From assembly GCA_964036315.1 (NCBI GenBank), contig OZ038482.1:8427520-8491519 (forward strand): a stretch of DNA of 64,000 nt. Direction: 5' to 3'. This DNA comes from Acanthosepion esculentum (Eukaryota; Mollusca; Cephalopoda; Sepiida; Sepiidae). Both the position numbers and the translations under genes were made by a program. Under the pieces are notes generated by a model. The model ran no database searches and was not told the origin of the DNA. It saw nothing but the letters and a program-made list of their open reading frames with translations. This document shows, one piece after another, positions 36,648 through 48,840 of this stretch (positions are counted from its first letter, which is position 1; every line of letters starts with the position of its first letter).

Positions 36648-36684
<37 letters not shown>
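36646..36684. repeat. TA microsatellite
   Basis: About 19 TA units lie directly at the end of the foldback element. Confidence 0.9.
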
Positions 36685-36688
<4 letters not shown>

Positions 36689-36853
36689 CTTAAAAATATA
36701 TAGATGTGTATATAACCAGATGGAAAATCAAAAACTAGTGTTGATAAATTAATTTTGTCCATTTGCTGAAAGAATTTATAAATTTCAGCCAAAAGCAGCA
36801 CTAGCTACTTGACCAATGAATGCTGAATGTTTCCTTATAAGGAAACAGTTAAT

Positions 36854-37171
36854 ACTATCATTGTCATGTGGTTAGACATGTTTTTTTAATTTTCTATTAA
36901 CAAAATCTTGAGTTGACAACTGAACATGTTTTAATCATATTTTAATGCTTGTATTTGTTGAATAAAGAATCCATTTCTAATTTAAGAAAATTATTCAAAA
37001 TTTGTTTGCTTGTTGCATGTTGAATATTCATAATTTTTATTTAACCTAATAGGAAAATTAATCTTATTACTAAGCTGATAAAGAGTTAACAGGATTTTAA
37101 ATTCTTAATTTTTTTTGTTGTACAATAATCTAAAATAGTAAACTTCTGCCATTCCTTTGAATATAAGTAAG
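36854..37171 (+). repeat. Direct repeat left of the exon copy
   Basis: It matches 37620-37924 in order and orientation. Landmarks are 'GTGGTTAGACATG', 'CTTGTTGCATGTTGAATATT', 'TTTAACCTAATAGGAAAATT' and 'TACAATAATCTAAAATAGT'. The pair brackets the exon-like sequence at 37246-37508, with a period of about 760 bp. Confidence 0.8.
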
Positions 37172-37245
37172 AGTGGTTAGCTTCAAAACTCATAAACTAC
37201 TTTTTTTTTTTTTAAAGATTTTATCTAGGATATATTATTTTTCAG

Positions 37246-37508
37246 TTCACTTTGGGGTGGTCCTCCTGGTAGACTTTGATCTACAGGTTGCAGTGGTGGG
37301 CCACCTGGTCACTTTTCCCCACCACCTGTTGGGAGTCGGGCACCTCCCTCTCTACCACCTCCCCATGTCAATTCTCGAAGTATGTTTAGACACTCTTCTC
37401 GGGGTCCGCCTATATCATCAAGAGGCCCCAGAGACCTCTCTCTCCAAAGTGTCCCAAGACGTGGACCACCCAGAAGCATGGAGTCTCCTCCAAGAAGATC
37501 AAGCTTTG
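37246..37508 (+). pseudogene. Paralogous copy of the zinc-finger gene's Gly/Pro/Arg exon
   Basis: It aligns with exon 20648-20817: the same TTTTTCAG|TTCA start, a 'CCCCATGTCAATTCTC' core, 'AGAGGCCCCAGAGACC', and the same TTTG|GTAAGC donor. Splice phase is conserved (263 against 170 nt, differing by 31 codons). From the ancestral acceptor the frame hits TGA at 37277-37279. A second acceptor TTGCAG ending at 37293 would skip the stop and keep the phase, leaving about 71 open codons ('RGPPISSRGPRDLSLQSVPR'). I found no matching neighbours for the other exons. It is either a stranded exon of a dead paralogue or part of a gene with diverged exons. Confidence 0.75.
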
Positions 37509-37619
37509 GTAAGCTAAACTCTTAGTTTGTTGCAAGTAATGTTCAGTAGAAATTATTTTTTATTGAACAATTTTTATAAGATTCTAGTCCAAAGGCTTAA
37601 AAAAAAATACTCTCGTTTG

Positions 37620-37924
37620 ACTATCATATGGTTAGACCTGTTTTTAACTTGTGTTTAAACAAATCTTCAGTTGATAAATGAACACATTTTAATCATGTTA
37701 ATGCTTGTACTTGAATCAAAATCCATTACTAATTTAAGAAAATTATCTAAAATTTGCTTGCTTGTTGCATGTTGAATATTCAGAATTTTTATTTAACCTA
37801 ATAGGAAAATTAACATTATTACCAACCTGATAGAGAGTTGACAGGATTTTAAATTCTGTATCTTTTTTGTTGTACAATAATCTAAAATAGTGAACTTCTG
37901 CCATTCCTTTGAAAATAGGTAAGA
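37620..37924 (+). repeat. Direct repeat right of the exon copy
   Basis: This is the partner of 36854-37171. It ends where a SINE begins, so the original tandem unit may have been longer. Confidence 0.8.
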
Positions 37925-37957
37925 TTTGTTTTTAATCTGTACAGAGATCTTTTCATA

Positions 37958-38262
37958 TCTATTTCTGAGATGAGGTATTGTAATTATTTACATTATTCTG
38001 ACTGTTGTCCTCATCTTTATTACCATATTCACATTTCAGCCTTTGTACACTTCGGCCTTCCTCAGATGATTTGAATTTCGAACTGAACCCTTTATTTTGT
38101 CCACCAGGGTAGATTGTTCTAGTTCCATGTACCATGCCTCTTTCGGATGTCTCAGTTATCTTTCTTTTTGAGTTTTTGTTCATCACTGCAGTACACAGGA
38201 ATTGAACTCGCAACTCTTTTGGTCACTGGATCCAACCAATGCTTTTATCCTCACAAAGAAAG
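37958..38262 (-). mobile_element. tRNA-derived SINE, minus strand
   Basis: On the minus strand this is the same family as 28385-28685: a head with 'GTGAGGATAAAAGCATTGG', a B-box-like GAGTTCAATTCC, the body 'GGGTTCAGTTCGAAATTC', the tail 'GATGAGGACAACAGTCAGAA', and the end 'CTCATCTCAGAAATAG'. Confidence 0.7.
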
Positions 38263-38274
38263 CTTGTGTACAAA

Positions 38275-38345
38275 AGCTGAAATGTCATGATTATGGCAAT
38301 AAAGTTGAGGACAACAGTCTGAACAATATAAATAATCTAAATAGA
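38275..38345 (+). mobile_element. SINE tail fragment
   Basis: It has 'GCTGAAATGTCATGATTATG' and 'GAGGACAACAGTCTGAACAA', the tail of the same SINE in plus orientation. It lies next to the minus-strand copy. Confidence 0.6.
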
Positions 38346-40840
38346 TATTTTCATTCTTAATAGCAATTAAGAATGAAGACAAAAAGCTAAAAATGTCTTT
38401 CCAAAAGATGTTAGTTCTGTTTAATAAATTAATTTCTTAATGAACTTGAACATTTGTTTTTTTAAGATGTTTTCATATTTTTTTTTTACTCTCCTTGCCA
38501 TCACCTTGTGTTTTGCAAATATTTTTTGTTGTCTTCTGCTTTAAAACTTGATTTTTTTTTTACTAGAAAGAAAAAAAAACTGCAAAAAACTAACTTAGTT
38601 TAATTCTTACATTAAATTTGATAAAACTTCATTTCAGTTCCTCTGAAATTTCATTTTCTCTTCTGAAGATGAAAAAATTAGTTCAAATATATTAAATGTG
38701 CACAAAAATTCCCAGTGCCCTCGTTTTCGAAAACGAGAAATTTAATACACAGTAGAATTTTTTTTAATTTTAAATTAAAAAATAAAACTTTTACATGTGC
38801 CTAATACACAGATTTAAAAAAGATTACATTCACTTTGCGTGAAAGAGTTATCGTTCTTAGGTTAGCGTTTCGATCTGGGAATTACATGAAACACAAAACA
38901 GGGATATCAGTTTTTAATAAGAAGTGTTGAAAATATTTTGGAATTGCATTTTCTGAAAAAGGAATTTTGTTACAAATTCTGATTGATATTCGTAATAAAA
39001 GTATAATTTGTTGTAGAATCCAGGCTGTCTTTTCCCCTTCACTGTTCAAAATAAATCATTTTTGTATGTTGGGAACCACAATTAACTTGTTTCTTGCATT
39101 TTTATTTACTATAACACCACCACCACCACCACAAACAACTTGCACATTCCATCATTTGCTTGCTATCATTCTGATCTGCTTTTTCCTGTTAATCCTAAAC
39201 TGGATATTTTAATTTTTTTTTTCTTATCTTGCATCATTTCTTGCACAGCAAATCTGATTTTATGAGGAAGTGTATTCTCTCTATTGCTTCATTCTTTGTG
39301 GTGTTTCTGCATGTTCTTCCCTTCCTCTTTTGGCTTTATTTAAAAATGCTTAATTTTTACCAAAAAAAAAACATGCTTCAGTAGATTGAATTCAAATATG
39401 ATGGCAGCTTTTTATATATATTCTTTCTATTACTGCATTTGTTGTTACAAGATTTCTGCAGAAAATCATGGAATTTTAGCACAATTTGAAATTTCCCTCC
39501 ACATCTGTGGACAACAGTTTCTCCTTGCAAATGAATCGTGGGGTAGCATTTCATCTGACTGCTTTTGAAAGTTCCTCATTCTCTAATTATTCAATTAAAA
39601 ACCAAATTATTCTTTGATTTAAAATTGAAAATTAAATATGAAATCTTAAATTGTACCCTTAAGAAAAGTTCCTCAAATTCATAAGTTTGATATTCTTTTA
39701 TAATTTTTTTTTTTTTTTTGCCAACTTATTTTAGTTTTATTTTGTTTTAATAAAAGAAAAGTGTTTTGAGAAAGTTTTTCTGTTATTAATTTTATACTAT
39801 ACCTTTCAGTGAATTCAGCTGGAAGCCTCCATTTTCAAATGGCATACTGCAGAAATATCTTGAAATATAACAAAACTGAAGTTGCTGCTGTTGGATGATG
39901 CTAAAAGTTAACATCAGTAATGGTGAAGAATAATTTCTCCCATGGGTGCTGTCTGCTTTGCTGTCATTCTCCAAGATTCAGGCCTTAAATGATAAGCTCT
40001 CAACTAAACTAAAACTGTAACCTGTTACTTGAGCAGATGTTCTGTAAAGTTGGACTTGAAGAACTGAATATATACGACTATTGTCAAACGATGAGCGTGT
40101 CGAGGTTTTCTGAACTGTACCTAATGAAAATCCCCTTCTGTCAAAGCACAAGAGAGACATGCAGCGGACTTAAAGGTGGAGTTTGATTTGAGGAAACTTT
40201 CCAAGCAAGATCTACAACCAATCCTTACTACTTGTTACCACTAATGGCCCATTGTGCCACTAACATCTTGCATGTAGGGACTGGTATGGTGTGTGATTGG
40301 GGTGGTGTTTGTGTAATGAGGTTGAGGTGTTGAGCCAAACTGCCTGTTGTTGGTGAGGAGTGCCGTTTTATATCTGTTTTAACAGTTGCTGGCTACCAGG
40401 CTCATTCTTGATTGGCTATTGTATCTTAGATTATTGAGGTGATTTGTCTTGTGGGCCAGATGTGATGCTCAGATTCCCTGTGACAACTTTTTTATTTTGG
40501 GTTTTGCTTTCTTAGTGCTCACATCCAGCCAACATATCTAGTGAAATGTAAATTTGTGAATCAGAAAGAGGTCTTGATTAAAGTAGTATAACACTGTGTT
40601 GTTATGTTTATATTATTAATAAATATTTGACCACTGCTGAAAATTTTCTAGAATTTGAAATTTGTGTCATAAATCCCAATCCTTGTTTTGCATCTGTTGA
40701 GAGAAGAATTGTCAGATTTTCTTGAAGTGCTTTTGTTTTGTTTGTGGTTATTTTTATATTCTTTATATTTTATTTAAAAACATTTAAGACCATGCCTTAT
40801 TCTGAAGGCATACTGAGATTTCCTTCCTTTAATTACTCTT
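38346..40840. other. Intergenic, non-coding
   Basis: A CCA/CAC run lies at about 39114-39132. No recognisable gene. Confidence 0.45.
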
Positions 40841-40891
40841 CGTTTGGGCAGTTTGGAAACTCAAGCTTTTGTCATTTCAAACACAATTGTA

Positions 40892-41061
40892 CAGTGTAAC
40901 CCAGATATAAGAGAGTTGTCGGGACCGGAGAAGAAGTCTCTTATATCCGAGTTTCTCTTATATCCGGGTTTGGTCTATTATATATACATTAACACAGGCT
41001 CTAATTTGGGACCAGAGAAAATCTCTCTTATATCCGGGTCTCTTATATCCGGGTTACACTG
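40892..41061. mobile_element. Tigger/pogo-like MITE
   Basis: This 170-bp element has terminal inverted repeats CAGTGTAACCCAGATATAAG / CTTATATCCGGGTTACACTG and TA target duplications at 40890-40891 and 41062-41063. An internal copy of the 'TCTCTTATATCC' motif recurs several times. It is non-coding. Confidence 0.85.
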
Positions 41062-41063
41062 TA

Positions 41064-42103
41064 CTAAAACTTTATAGAAGTTTAAATTATGTTTGGTTTT
41101 AAAATTTTCTCGGTTAATACTCGAATTACATTGTTTTAACTCTGAAACTTATGTGCAATGATGATTCTTTTCAGCAAATAAAAATTCAGTTTAAAAGAAT
41201 CCTGGTAGAGTAACAGCTTTACTTATTCTAATGTCAGTTAGCAAAGGAAAACTAAGAAATTCTTCCACAGAACGAAAAATCTGTCAAGGGAAGATAATCA
41301 TGTTAAGTTCGTAATTGACTTATCTCCCTTACCTTGTTTGACTAAAATTTGGCATTCATTTTATTTTTGTTTAATCAGAACCCTACATTTAGTTTCCTCC
41401 TTGACGATATTTTTACTTTTTACAATTTTATCATTAGTATTGCTTCTTGGTTCTACGAATCTTTATTAAAATCACCTAAACGTTAAAAGATCATCCTCCG
41501 AACATGTGCTGAAACGTTCACAGTTCAAAGAAGTAGTCTTTAAAAAAAAAAGAATGGAAAAAGTAAATCAAATTATTTGGTTAGAGTTTGAAAAGTAGTT
41601 TGAGCCTAGAACTTTTCAGCACATCTATGATTTTAAAAAAAAATCCTGCTTTCAATTTCATTTTATTATTATTTATTTACTTATCACAGTATTTTCAGCC
41701 AATCCATTCTTAAAGTCATCACGTGATTTCTCATCTTTAGCATTGTTGCTTGTTTCTAAGCATGCCTGTCTGCTTGGAGCCATCATGTGGTTTATACTGC
41801 AACTATGCTGAGAAGACCTTAATTGCAATTCAAGTGTGTGTCCCATTAGGGACACAAGGCTCTGAATTCAGATCTGTCCTTTGCCTATACTGGTTGCCAA
41901 CCACAGCTAGAGAGTCTCGTCTGCCCTGCTATTTAACCCATAACTATGGGGAGAAGAGTGTAAAAGTAAACATACAAAATGTAAATTTAACATTAGACTT
42001 TTCTTTAGGATTCTTAGTTTATTTACAAAAAAAAATTTTTTTATAAAATCAATATTCTTTGGTCAAACTGGAATGAAGTAGAGATTTTGGTCAGAATATT
42101 TGC
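41064..42103. other. Non-coding, between the MITE and the duplicated block
   Basis: A 98-codon plus frame (41750-42046) has no recognisable domain. This sequence has no clear counterpart in the first 470 bases of the window. Confidence 0.4.
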
Positions 42104-42850
42104 TGCAGGACATTTCTGATTGGCAATTTTGCTTTTAAACAGAAAGAAAAACAAAAGCCTCAATTACTTTTTCATCACAAATTGGAGTCTTTTCCTTGAC
42201 TAATTCAGAATTATTTGGAAATTAAGATGGGAATTCCAATCCAAATAGGAAGAATCACTATTTTATGTAACATGAATGTAAAATGCAAATCTGTGGAAAT
42301 AAAGAAGTTTTTCTAAAATAAATGGCTTCTATATTCTTATTTTTTTTATTTACCTTTTAAAAGAAAATTCAATAACTGCAATGCTTTGCACTGGGTTTTA
42401 TTTATTTAAATCTTCATAAATCTAAACTTTTCAAATAATACCAAGACAAAGTTTATCACTATTGTTAGCATATGCCATTTGTTTTTCTTCCCAATTTGAT
42501 TTATGTAGAATCCAAGCTGACATTGTTTCATAGCATTTCCCACCAATGCAATATACAAGATATTGTTTTTTTAATTTTTTTTAATCCTGCAAATACATGT
42601 TGAAAAGTGCTTGGCCCAGTCCACTTCAGAAATTTGACCAAAGTATGTAGGAGGGAGATTATTTTTTGAGAATCTTTGTATCAGTTCTTCATTAAATGGA
42701 TAAAAAAAGCATCATTCTTTCTTCATTTGATTTTAAACTTGACATGTTTTTATTTTTGAGTTATATCAAGTTTTCAGTTTTTGCCTGATAGTGAAAAATC
42801 CTTTTAAATTTTATCTCAAATAAGACTTTGTTCAAAGACTTAAGACTTTG
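42104..42850 (+). repeat. Segmental duplication, copy 2 (copy 1 at 471-1800)
   Basis: It matches 471-690 and 1185-1800. The AATAAA of copy 1 (662-667) is conserved at about 42298-42303, supporting a shared 3'-UTR origin. Confidence 0.75.
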
Positions 42851-44919
42851 TTTATACTAGACTTAAAATAACAAATCATTCTTTTATATTTGATTGTAGA
42901 ATTTTAATGGCCAAATTAAAATTTATCAAATAGTGTGCAATATTCAAAGATTTGATAAAATGAGGTACACTTTGTTTGGATAAGAAAAATTAAAACTGGC
43001 TTGTGGGCCAGAAAAATAAATAGAAAATAAATGACATTTTCATTTAAAATAAAGTTATAAGATATTCAATATTTAGTTTAAAAATATTACTTATTTCATT
43101 TAATGACTAATTTTATGATTTATTAAAAGATTTTATTAGAAATGTTAACATTTATTTTCTGTATATTTTCGTTCTAACGAATGCTTCGTATAAATTTCTA
43201 AATTCTTTTCTTGTGACCTTGTCTTACAAAAAATGGAAATTGATAAAGTGGCGTTAAGTGCCCTAAATATTTTAGGCTATTTCAGGAAAAAATTAAAAAA
43301 AGTTTTCAGTATGACAAATTTTGCACCTAAATAAGAACTCCCCAATTAAGACGTTGTTTTACTTAATATATTACTAAAATCGGAGAATCTTTTGTTTTTT
43401 AAAACATTTTCAAAAATTTCAGCCCGTTGTTTTGGCGGCAAAGTTGGGGGAAGAGTAAAAATGGCAATAAGTTTGTTGTTCTTTATTTTTGATCCGTGTT
43501 GGTTAACTGATTATTACAGGTCGGTTATAAACTAAAAAACTGAATGAACAAAAAAAAATACTAGTCAAGAATGAATCGTTAACTTGATTGAATATTAATA
43601 AACTTTTTTTTTTAATCATGTCTAATTAAGATTTTAGAAATACAGACTTAAAATGAGGGAGCCAGATTTCTTACGATTAAATTAAAATTACTAAGCTAAA
43701 CTTTAAAAAGGAAAAAAATATATTTTCAAGTGAATTTAAAAAAGAAAATGTAATTGTGCCTCACCCTCCTAAAGTGCTTTATTCATTTTGACGTCAGTAG
43801 TGAGATGCAGAAAAATATTTACAAAAGAGGAGGAGGCTTGGCTTGTTGATTATAAAATCGTCAACAAAATGAAGGGAGAGATTTTTAGCCTTTCCTTTTT
43901 TACTTAATTTACTGTCGGTCGATTAAGTCATGGAGCGAAACTAACTGTGGAGTGATTCGTAATGTCATAATTTCTTTTTTCCTTCGTGTGTCTTGACTTT
44001 TTGTTAGAAGACAAAAAGCGCAATTTTGACGAATATATAAAAAGAAAAATATAAAGATTTTAAAAATTTTATTTCGACATCAGTCTTTTTTTGCTGAAGT
44101 TGGGAGAAACATGGGGACATTTGGTCATTTTATTAAACAAGTTATAATTCGTAGATATGGAAAAATATTTTTTTTATTTTTGGTTCAAAAAGTAAAAATG
44201 TTATTGTAAAGTTTAAACTCTGTAATAAAGAAAGAAATCGATATTCTCAACAAACAAGGGTCGTAAAGTTTTAAATTCTCTTTATGTCGCGTAAAAAAAC
44301 AAGTTAAAACTAAAAAAGAACAAAAAATGGAACTAAAAAATAATGGTGTATAACTTTGAAAGAAAAATAAGAATTAGAAATTCAAGTAATGTTTAGGAAG
44401 AATTTTTAGAATTTATTTTCCTAAAAAAAAAAAACAAACTGTCAGCAATTAATTGACAGGTGCGTATTTGTAAACTAAACAGTAAAAACACCAATGTGTT
44501 TGCTAATTCAACTGCCAGTCAACTTTTTTTTTTTTAATTAAGTGGACATGAAATGTAGAATAATAAGAGAATGTGGGTAATGACCGAAACCTGTAATAAT
44601 TGACATTTCATTAATTACGAATAAATAAAATCTTTTGAAATAAGGGTAAATTAACCAGCATTAACGAACCAATTTCACTTAATTCAAATTATTCCAGATT
44701 TTATAAAATTGTTTCACGCATGAAACACTTTTCCTTCGAAATAATAAAATTTATGCATTTTGTAAAGATTGATGAAAAATAAATACGTTGAAAAAGAATG
44801 AATGTTAAGAATATCTTTGGATGTGGGTTGTGGGTGGGATACTTTTATTTTGCGTGTGTGTACGTACTTATATCAGGGGATTGTAAGATAGCTTCACCCT
44901 TAATGCCTAAGTTTTTACA

Positions 44920-44984
44920 TTTCGCGCCCAGTGGCCACAGAAAGCGGGAAATTCGAATAATTATCGTTGCTAGGTGCGTCCAAT
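44920..44984. promoter_or_regulatory. Promoter-like cluster: E2F, X-box-like and CCAAT motifs
   Basis: TTTCGCGCC (44920-44928) and GCGGGAAA (44944-44951) both fit the E2F consensus, in opposite senses. GTTGCTAGG (44966-44974) is an RFX-like half site, and CCAAT lies at 44980-44984. No adjoining coding exon was found, so the regulated gene is unknown. Confidence 0.35.
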
Positions 44985-46822
44985 CAGTTCGAGTTTGTTC
45001 AGGTTGAAGAATTTCTTGCAATATTTATGAATTTCTATTTTCCGATTTTTAGGCGCCAAAACAACAACAATGACCTGCTTTCTTACTTCGTAGACAATCA
45101 ATAATAAACTCACCTAATAATGATTTCCTTATTATTAAAAGGAAACTCCAGAAATAAATATTAACTTTACAATAAGTAAGTCGTAATGGGGTGGGGGTGA
45201 TAATTTAATTTTTAAATGTGATCTTTTCAATTTTATTTGTAAGTAATGGTTTCCATTTATTTTTAAAGCTATGATTTAAAAAATGTAAGCCTAGACTTAC
45301 GACGAGTTTTAATTTTATGGCATATTGATTTGGGATTTTGAAAAATAAGATACTAATTAAGTTGAAATATTTTGCGATGCAACGTTTCATCTTGTCTTGC
45401 AGGAATACAATTAAAAAAGTAAAAAACCTTAGATTTGTATTTAAAAGCAAAATTTGAATTTTTTTTTCTCTCAACCAAAACAAGATTATATAATAAAAAA
45501 GAAAAAATGAAATGCTTCATATTTTTAGAATTTTGTTTTTAGGGATTTTATTAACGACACTCTCGAGAAATTGTAACTTTAAAAAAAAAAAAAAAAAAAA
45601 TTTTGAACCAGCAATGGAAAAGTTTTGGGGGTTGTACGATTTATTTTTTTTGTCAGTGTTTATCAGTGTTTGTTACTATTGTTAGGTGGCACATCACTCA
45701 TTTCTTCGTCAGCTTTTAAAAATGTTACGTTTTCTGATACAGAAAAAAAAGTTGCAAAGGGCACCGTCTAACGGAGGCTGGATAAAAATTCTACACGATT
45801 CAAACAAGAAAATGATGTGCTATGTTTCAAAGTTGAAGAGAAAGGATTTGAAAAATATTTTTAAGAAGTCCAGAGTCGAAATTTAAATAAAAATAGTGAC
45901 AAATGCTAAAAACACAGAGTAGGTAAATTTTGAAGGAGAATTTACATTCCCGATGAAAAACAAAAAAAAAAAAAAAACACACACTTTCTTTAGTGTTAAA
46001 AATTCACCCCAATTTTTAAACTTCAACCTCTCACCAAAACAATGAATGCGAGGAGGAAAGTATTTTTTACCCTAGAAAGTGGGCCACAATAAGAAATGAA
46101 GCAACATTGTTTTTTAAAGAATTTCTCAACTATTTGACTTGAGCCAATCACAAAAGCTAAAAATCACTAATGACTAAAATGTAAATTAAAACGTTGTCCT
46201 CATTCAGAACAAGTTTTTTTGGGGTCACGGTTGAATTTTATTTTGCATTATTAGCGAAGAAGAAACGTTTTTTTTTTAAAACGTCAAGCAAGTCATTTAT
46301 TTCAATGGCTTTTTAAATTCATCCGTTTTTAGTTTTTACATTAAAAGTACAGACAGAAGATTTATCAAAAATTTCCAAATTCCTAATGTTCTGTTCCGAA
46401 ATAAATTGGAATTATTACTCATAATTTTTAACGAACCCCAGTCTCCAAACTAACGACTTGTTTGTACCTACAGGATGGCCAGAAAATCTTGTCATCCATA
46501 TAATTTTCTATTTCAGATGGCTGACACGAGTTCCTACAGACAATACTGGATGTAGGACAGCGTCAATGAAAGTGAATAAACTGAATCCAGTACAAGTGCC
46601 TTTTGTATTATTTGTTCTTCTATTGTTCTCATTACTTTTTTTTTTGGTAGGAGAATGACAAAACTTTCGGATCACCCTGTAGTACGAGAAGTTATTTATT
46701 TTGTTTTCTCTCCCCGTTCGTTAACGTTTCTCCTTTCTGTTGTGTCTTCTTCGAAAATTAAAAAAAAATTTCATCATGCAAAGTCAGTGTTAAAATTAAA
46801 AATACGATTAAAAATTTCATTA

Positions 46823-46857
46823 AAATTGATTCTTGCCTTAAAGGCAAGAATCAATTT
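46823..46857. repeat. Perfect 35-bp palindrome (17-bp arms, 1-nt centre)
   Basis: The arm AAATTGATTCTTGCCTT (46823-46839) is exactly the reverse complement of 46841-46857, with a single A between. Confidence 0.9.
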
Positions 46858-48840
46858 CATCCTCATGACCCTGGTTTACTTACGTTTTTACTTTAGTTAG
46901 AACTTTGAACTTTGTAAGACAGACGGTCAGTGCCCTTTTTTCATAAAAAAGAGACTATATTTCTAGAGATTTTACCCGCTAAAGTTGTTTTTAACCAGCT
47001 ACAAAGTAATTTTAATTCATTTAACAAAAGCCTAATTTTTTTTTGAAAAACTCTTTAGTTACTTTATCAAAAAATATTCATCATGCAAATGAAATTATTA
47101 AAAAAATAATTTGTTTTTATGCGAAGTTTTACACTACAGCCCTAACGTGGAGTTTCAATGTGTTTTTTTTTTAGCAATAATTAGAATGTTAAAATAAAAA
47201 CGTTTTCTTTTATCAAAATTGTCAAATTCGAGAGAAATGAAATATCTAGCAATAGAAATAATAAAAAAAAGTGTTTTAGAAACCGGGCGAATGATTATTT
47301 AGCCGCGACGACTGCTATCCATTGGGCGATGAGTGACATGAACAATAAAATGCCTTGTGAAATCTTGGGACCAATAGCAGCAAGATTTGACGTGAAGAAA
47401 GAAAATAAAGTACACACCCGCAAAATACTGAATTGGGCTCTTTGCTTGAAGGACGAACCCGAAAAAAAAAAAGGTTGTTTAATAGATGAAGATGTTTAAG
47501 ATTTTCGTAAAGACAAAAAAAGTTATTTACTTTTTACGAGAGAAGTTCCGGTATTTATCTGAAAGGGTGGCCCCGACTGGAATGCAGTGATGCATAAAAA
47601 AATAGTTTTATTTTTTTTGTGCCCGGAAAGGCAAGTTAACAAAATGATTTTTTTTTGTAATAAAAAAATATTATTATTAATGACGTCATCACATTCCAGA
47701 CAAGCATTCTTAAAAAAAAAGACTAAGATATATGTGTGGATGTGGTATTATCGTTTATTTATGAATTTGTCTGCCTCATGTCTGAAGTAGTTGATCGTTA
47801 TTTGCCACAGGCGCTAGAAGCTAAGTAAAAATCAGCATTTCGAACGATAATTTTCATGGTAAAAAGGCTCTTTCACTTAGAAGGCATCAAGAAGATCTTC
47901 CTTCTCCCATAAACTGCAAATAAGCCTTAAACTTTGCTCCAATCCAAAGTTCAGAAATTAAACTAGATTTCATACCGACAGACGAAAGACACAAAAAAGG
48001 TCCTAATTCAACCATTAACACACTGGGGGTTATTTTGCTTCAAAAGCCAAAAATTATCCTGCTACTGCGAGTGATTCAGATGAATGAATGATAGCGTGTT
48101 TGAATTTCACAGTTGTGTTGTCATATCCTACTATGGCAACAGAGAATGACCATGACTGAAATTAAATAGTGCAGTAGAGGCGCCTAAAAAAACAATGCAG
48201 TGGAAAGGAAAGTTGTGAATAATGCAGAGTGTTTAAGGTTAATATACGTCATTCTTGAAAGAAACCAATTTTCGTTCTGCTCCCTGCTTAAAGTTTGAAA
48301 CAGCAGCAACAACAGTTCGAAGGGTTTTGTGCAAAGATTCTTTAAGCGGTGCATTTTGATAAATTTAATAGTCCCAACATTTAGACACTTGAAATTATTT
48401 ACAGACTTGACCGACAACTTTTCTTATTTTGGATAATGTAAAAAGTCGCTTAGTCTATTAAAAAATAATATTTTTTTTTGGCATTAATTTTTTCATTGAA
48501 TAACATATTTATGATTTTTCTTCTATCTTATTTCATAATTCTGTCCTTCCCAAGCATATCTTTATCAACGAGGAACTGCTGTAGATGACTTTTGGGCGAT
48601 TACAGGCTATTGACATTTATGTCTGTAGAGTTGCGCCCACAGCGTGTTGGGTTGTTGCAGTGGTAAGTTCATATATTATAACGACGAGAAGTAAAGAGGA
48701 AGAAATAATGTAACAAGAGATTTACAACGTAACAACTATATTCAAGAGAAACTAATCACCAAATGATTACACAGCAGAAATGAAGGAAGTGGATATTAAA
48801 TTATCTTTTAGTTAAGAGAATTTCGTAAGTAGGGAGATAA

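Larger units (their letters stand above)
42851..48840. other. Non-coding stretch with promoter-like CpG patches
   Basis: No protein gene is supported. CpG-containing patches lie at about 44920-45000 and 47280-47400 (the latter with CCAATAG at 47374-47380). Poly(A) runs lie at 45582-45600. Confidence 0.4.
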
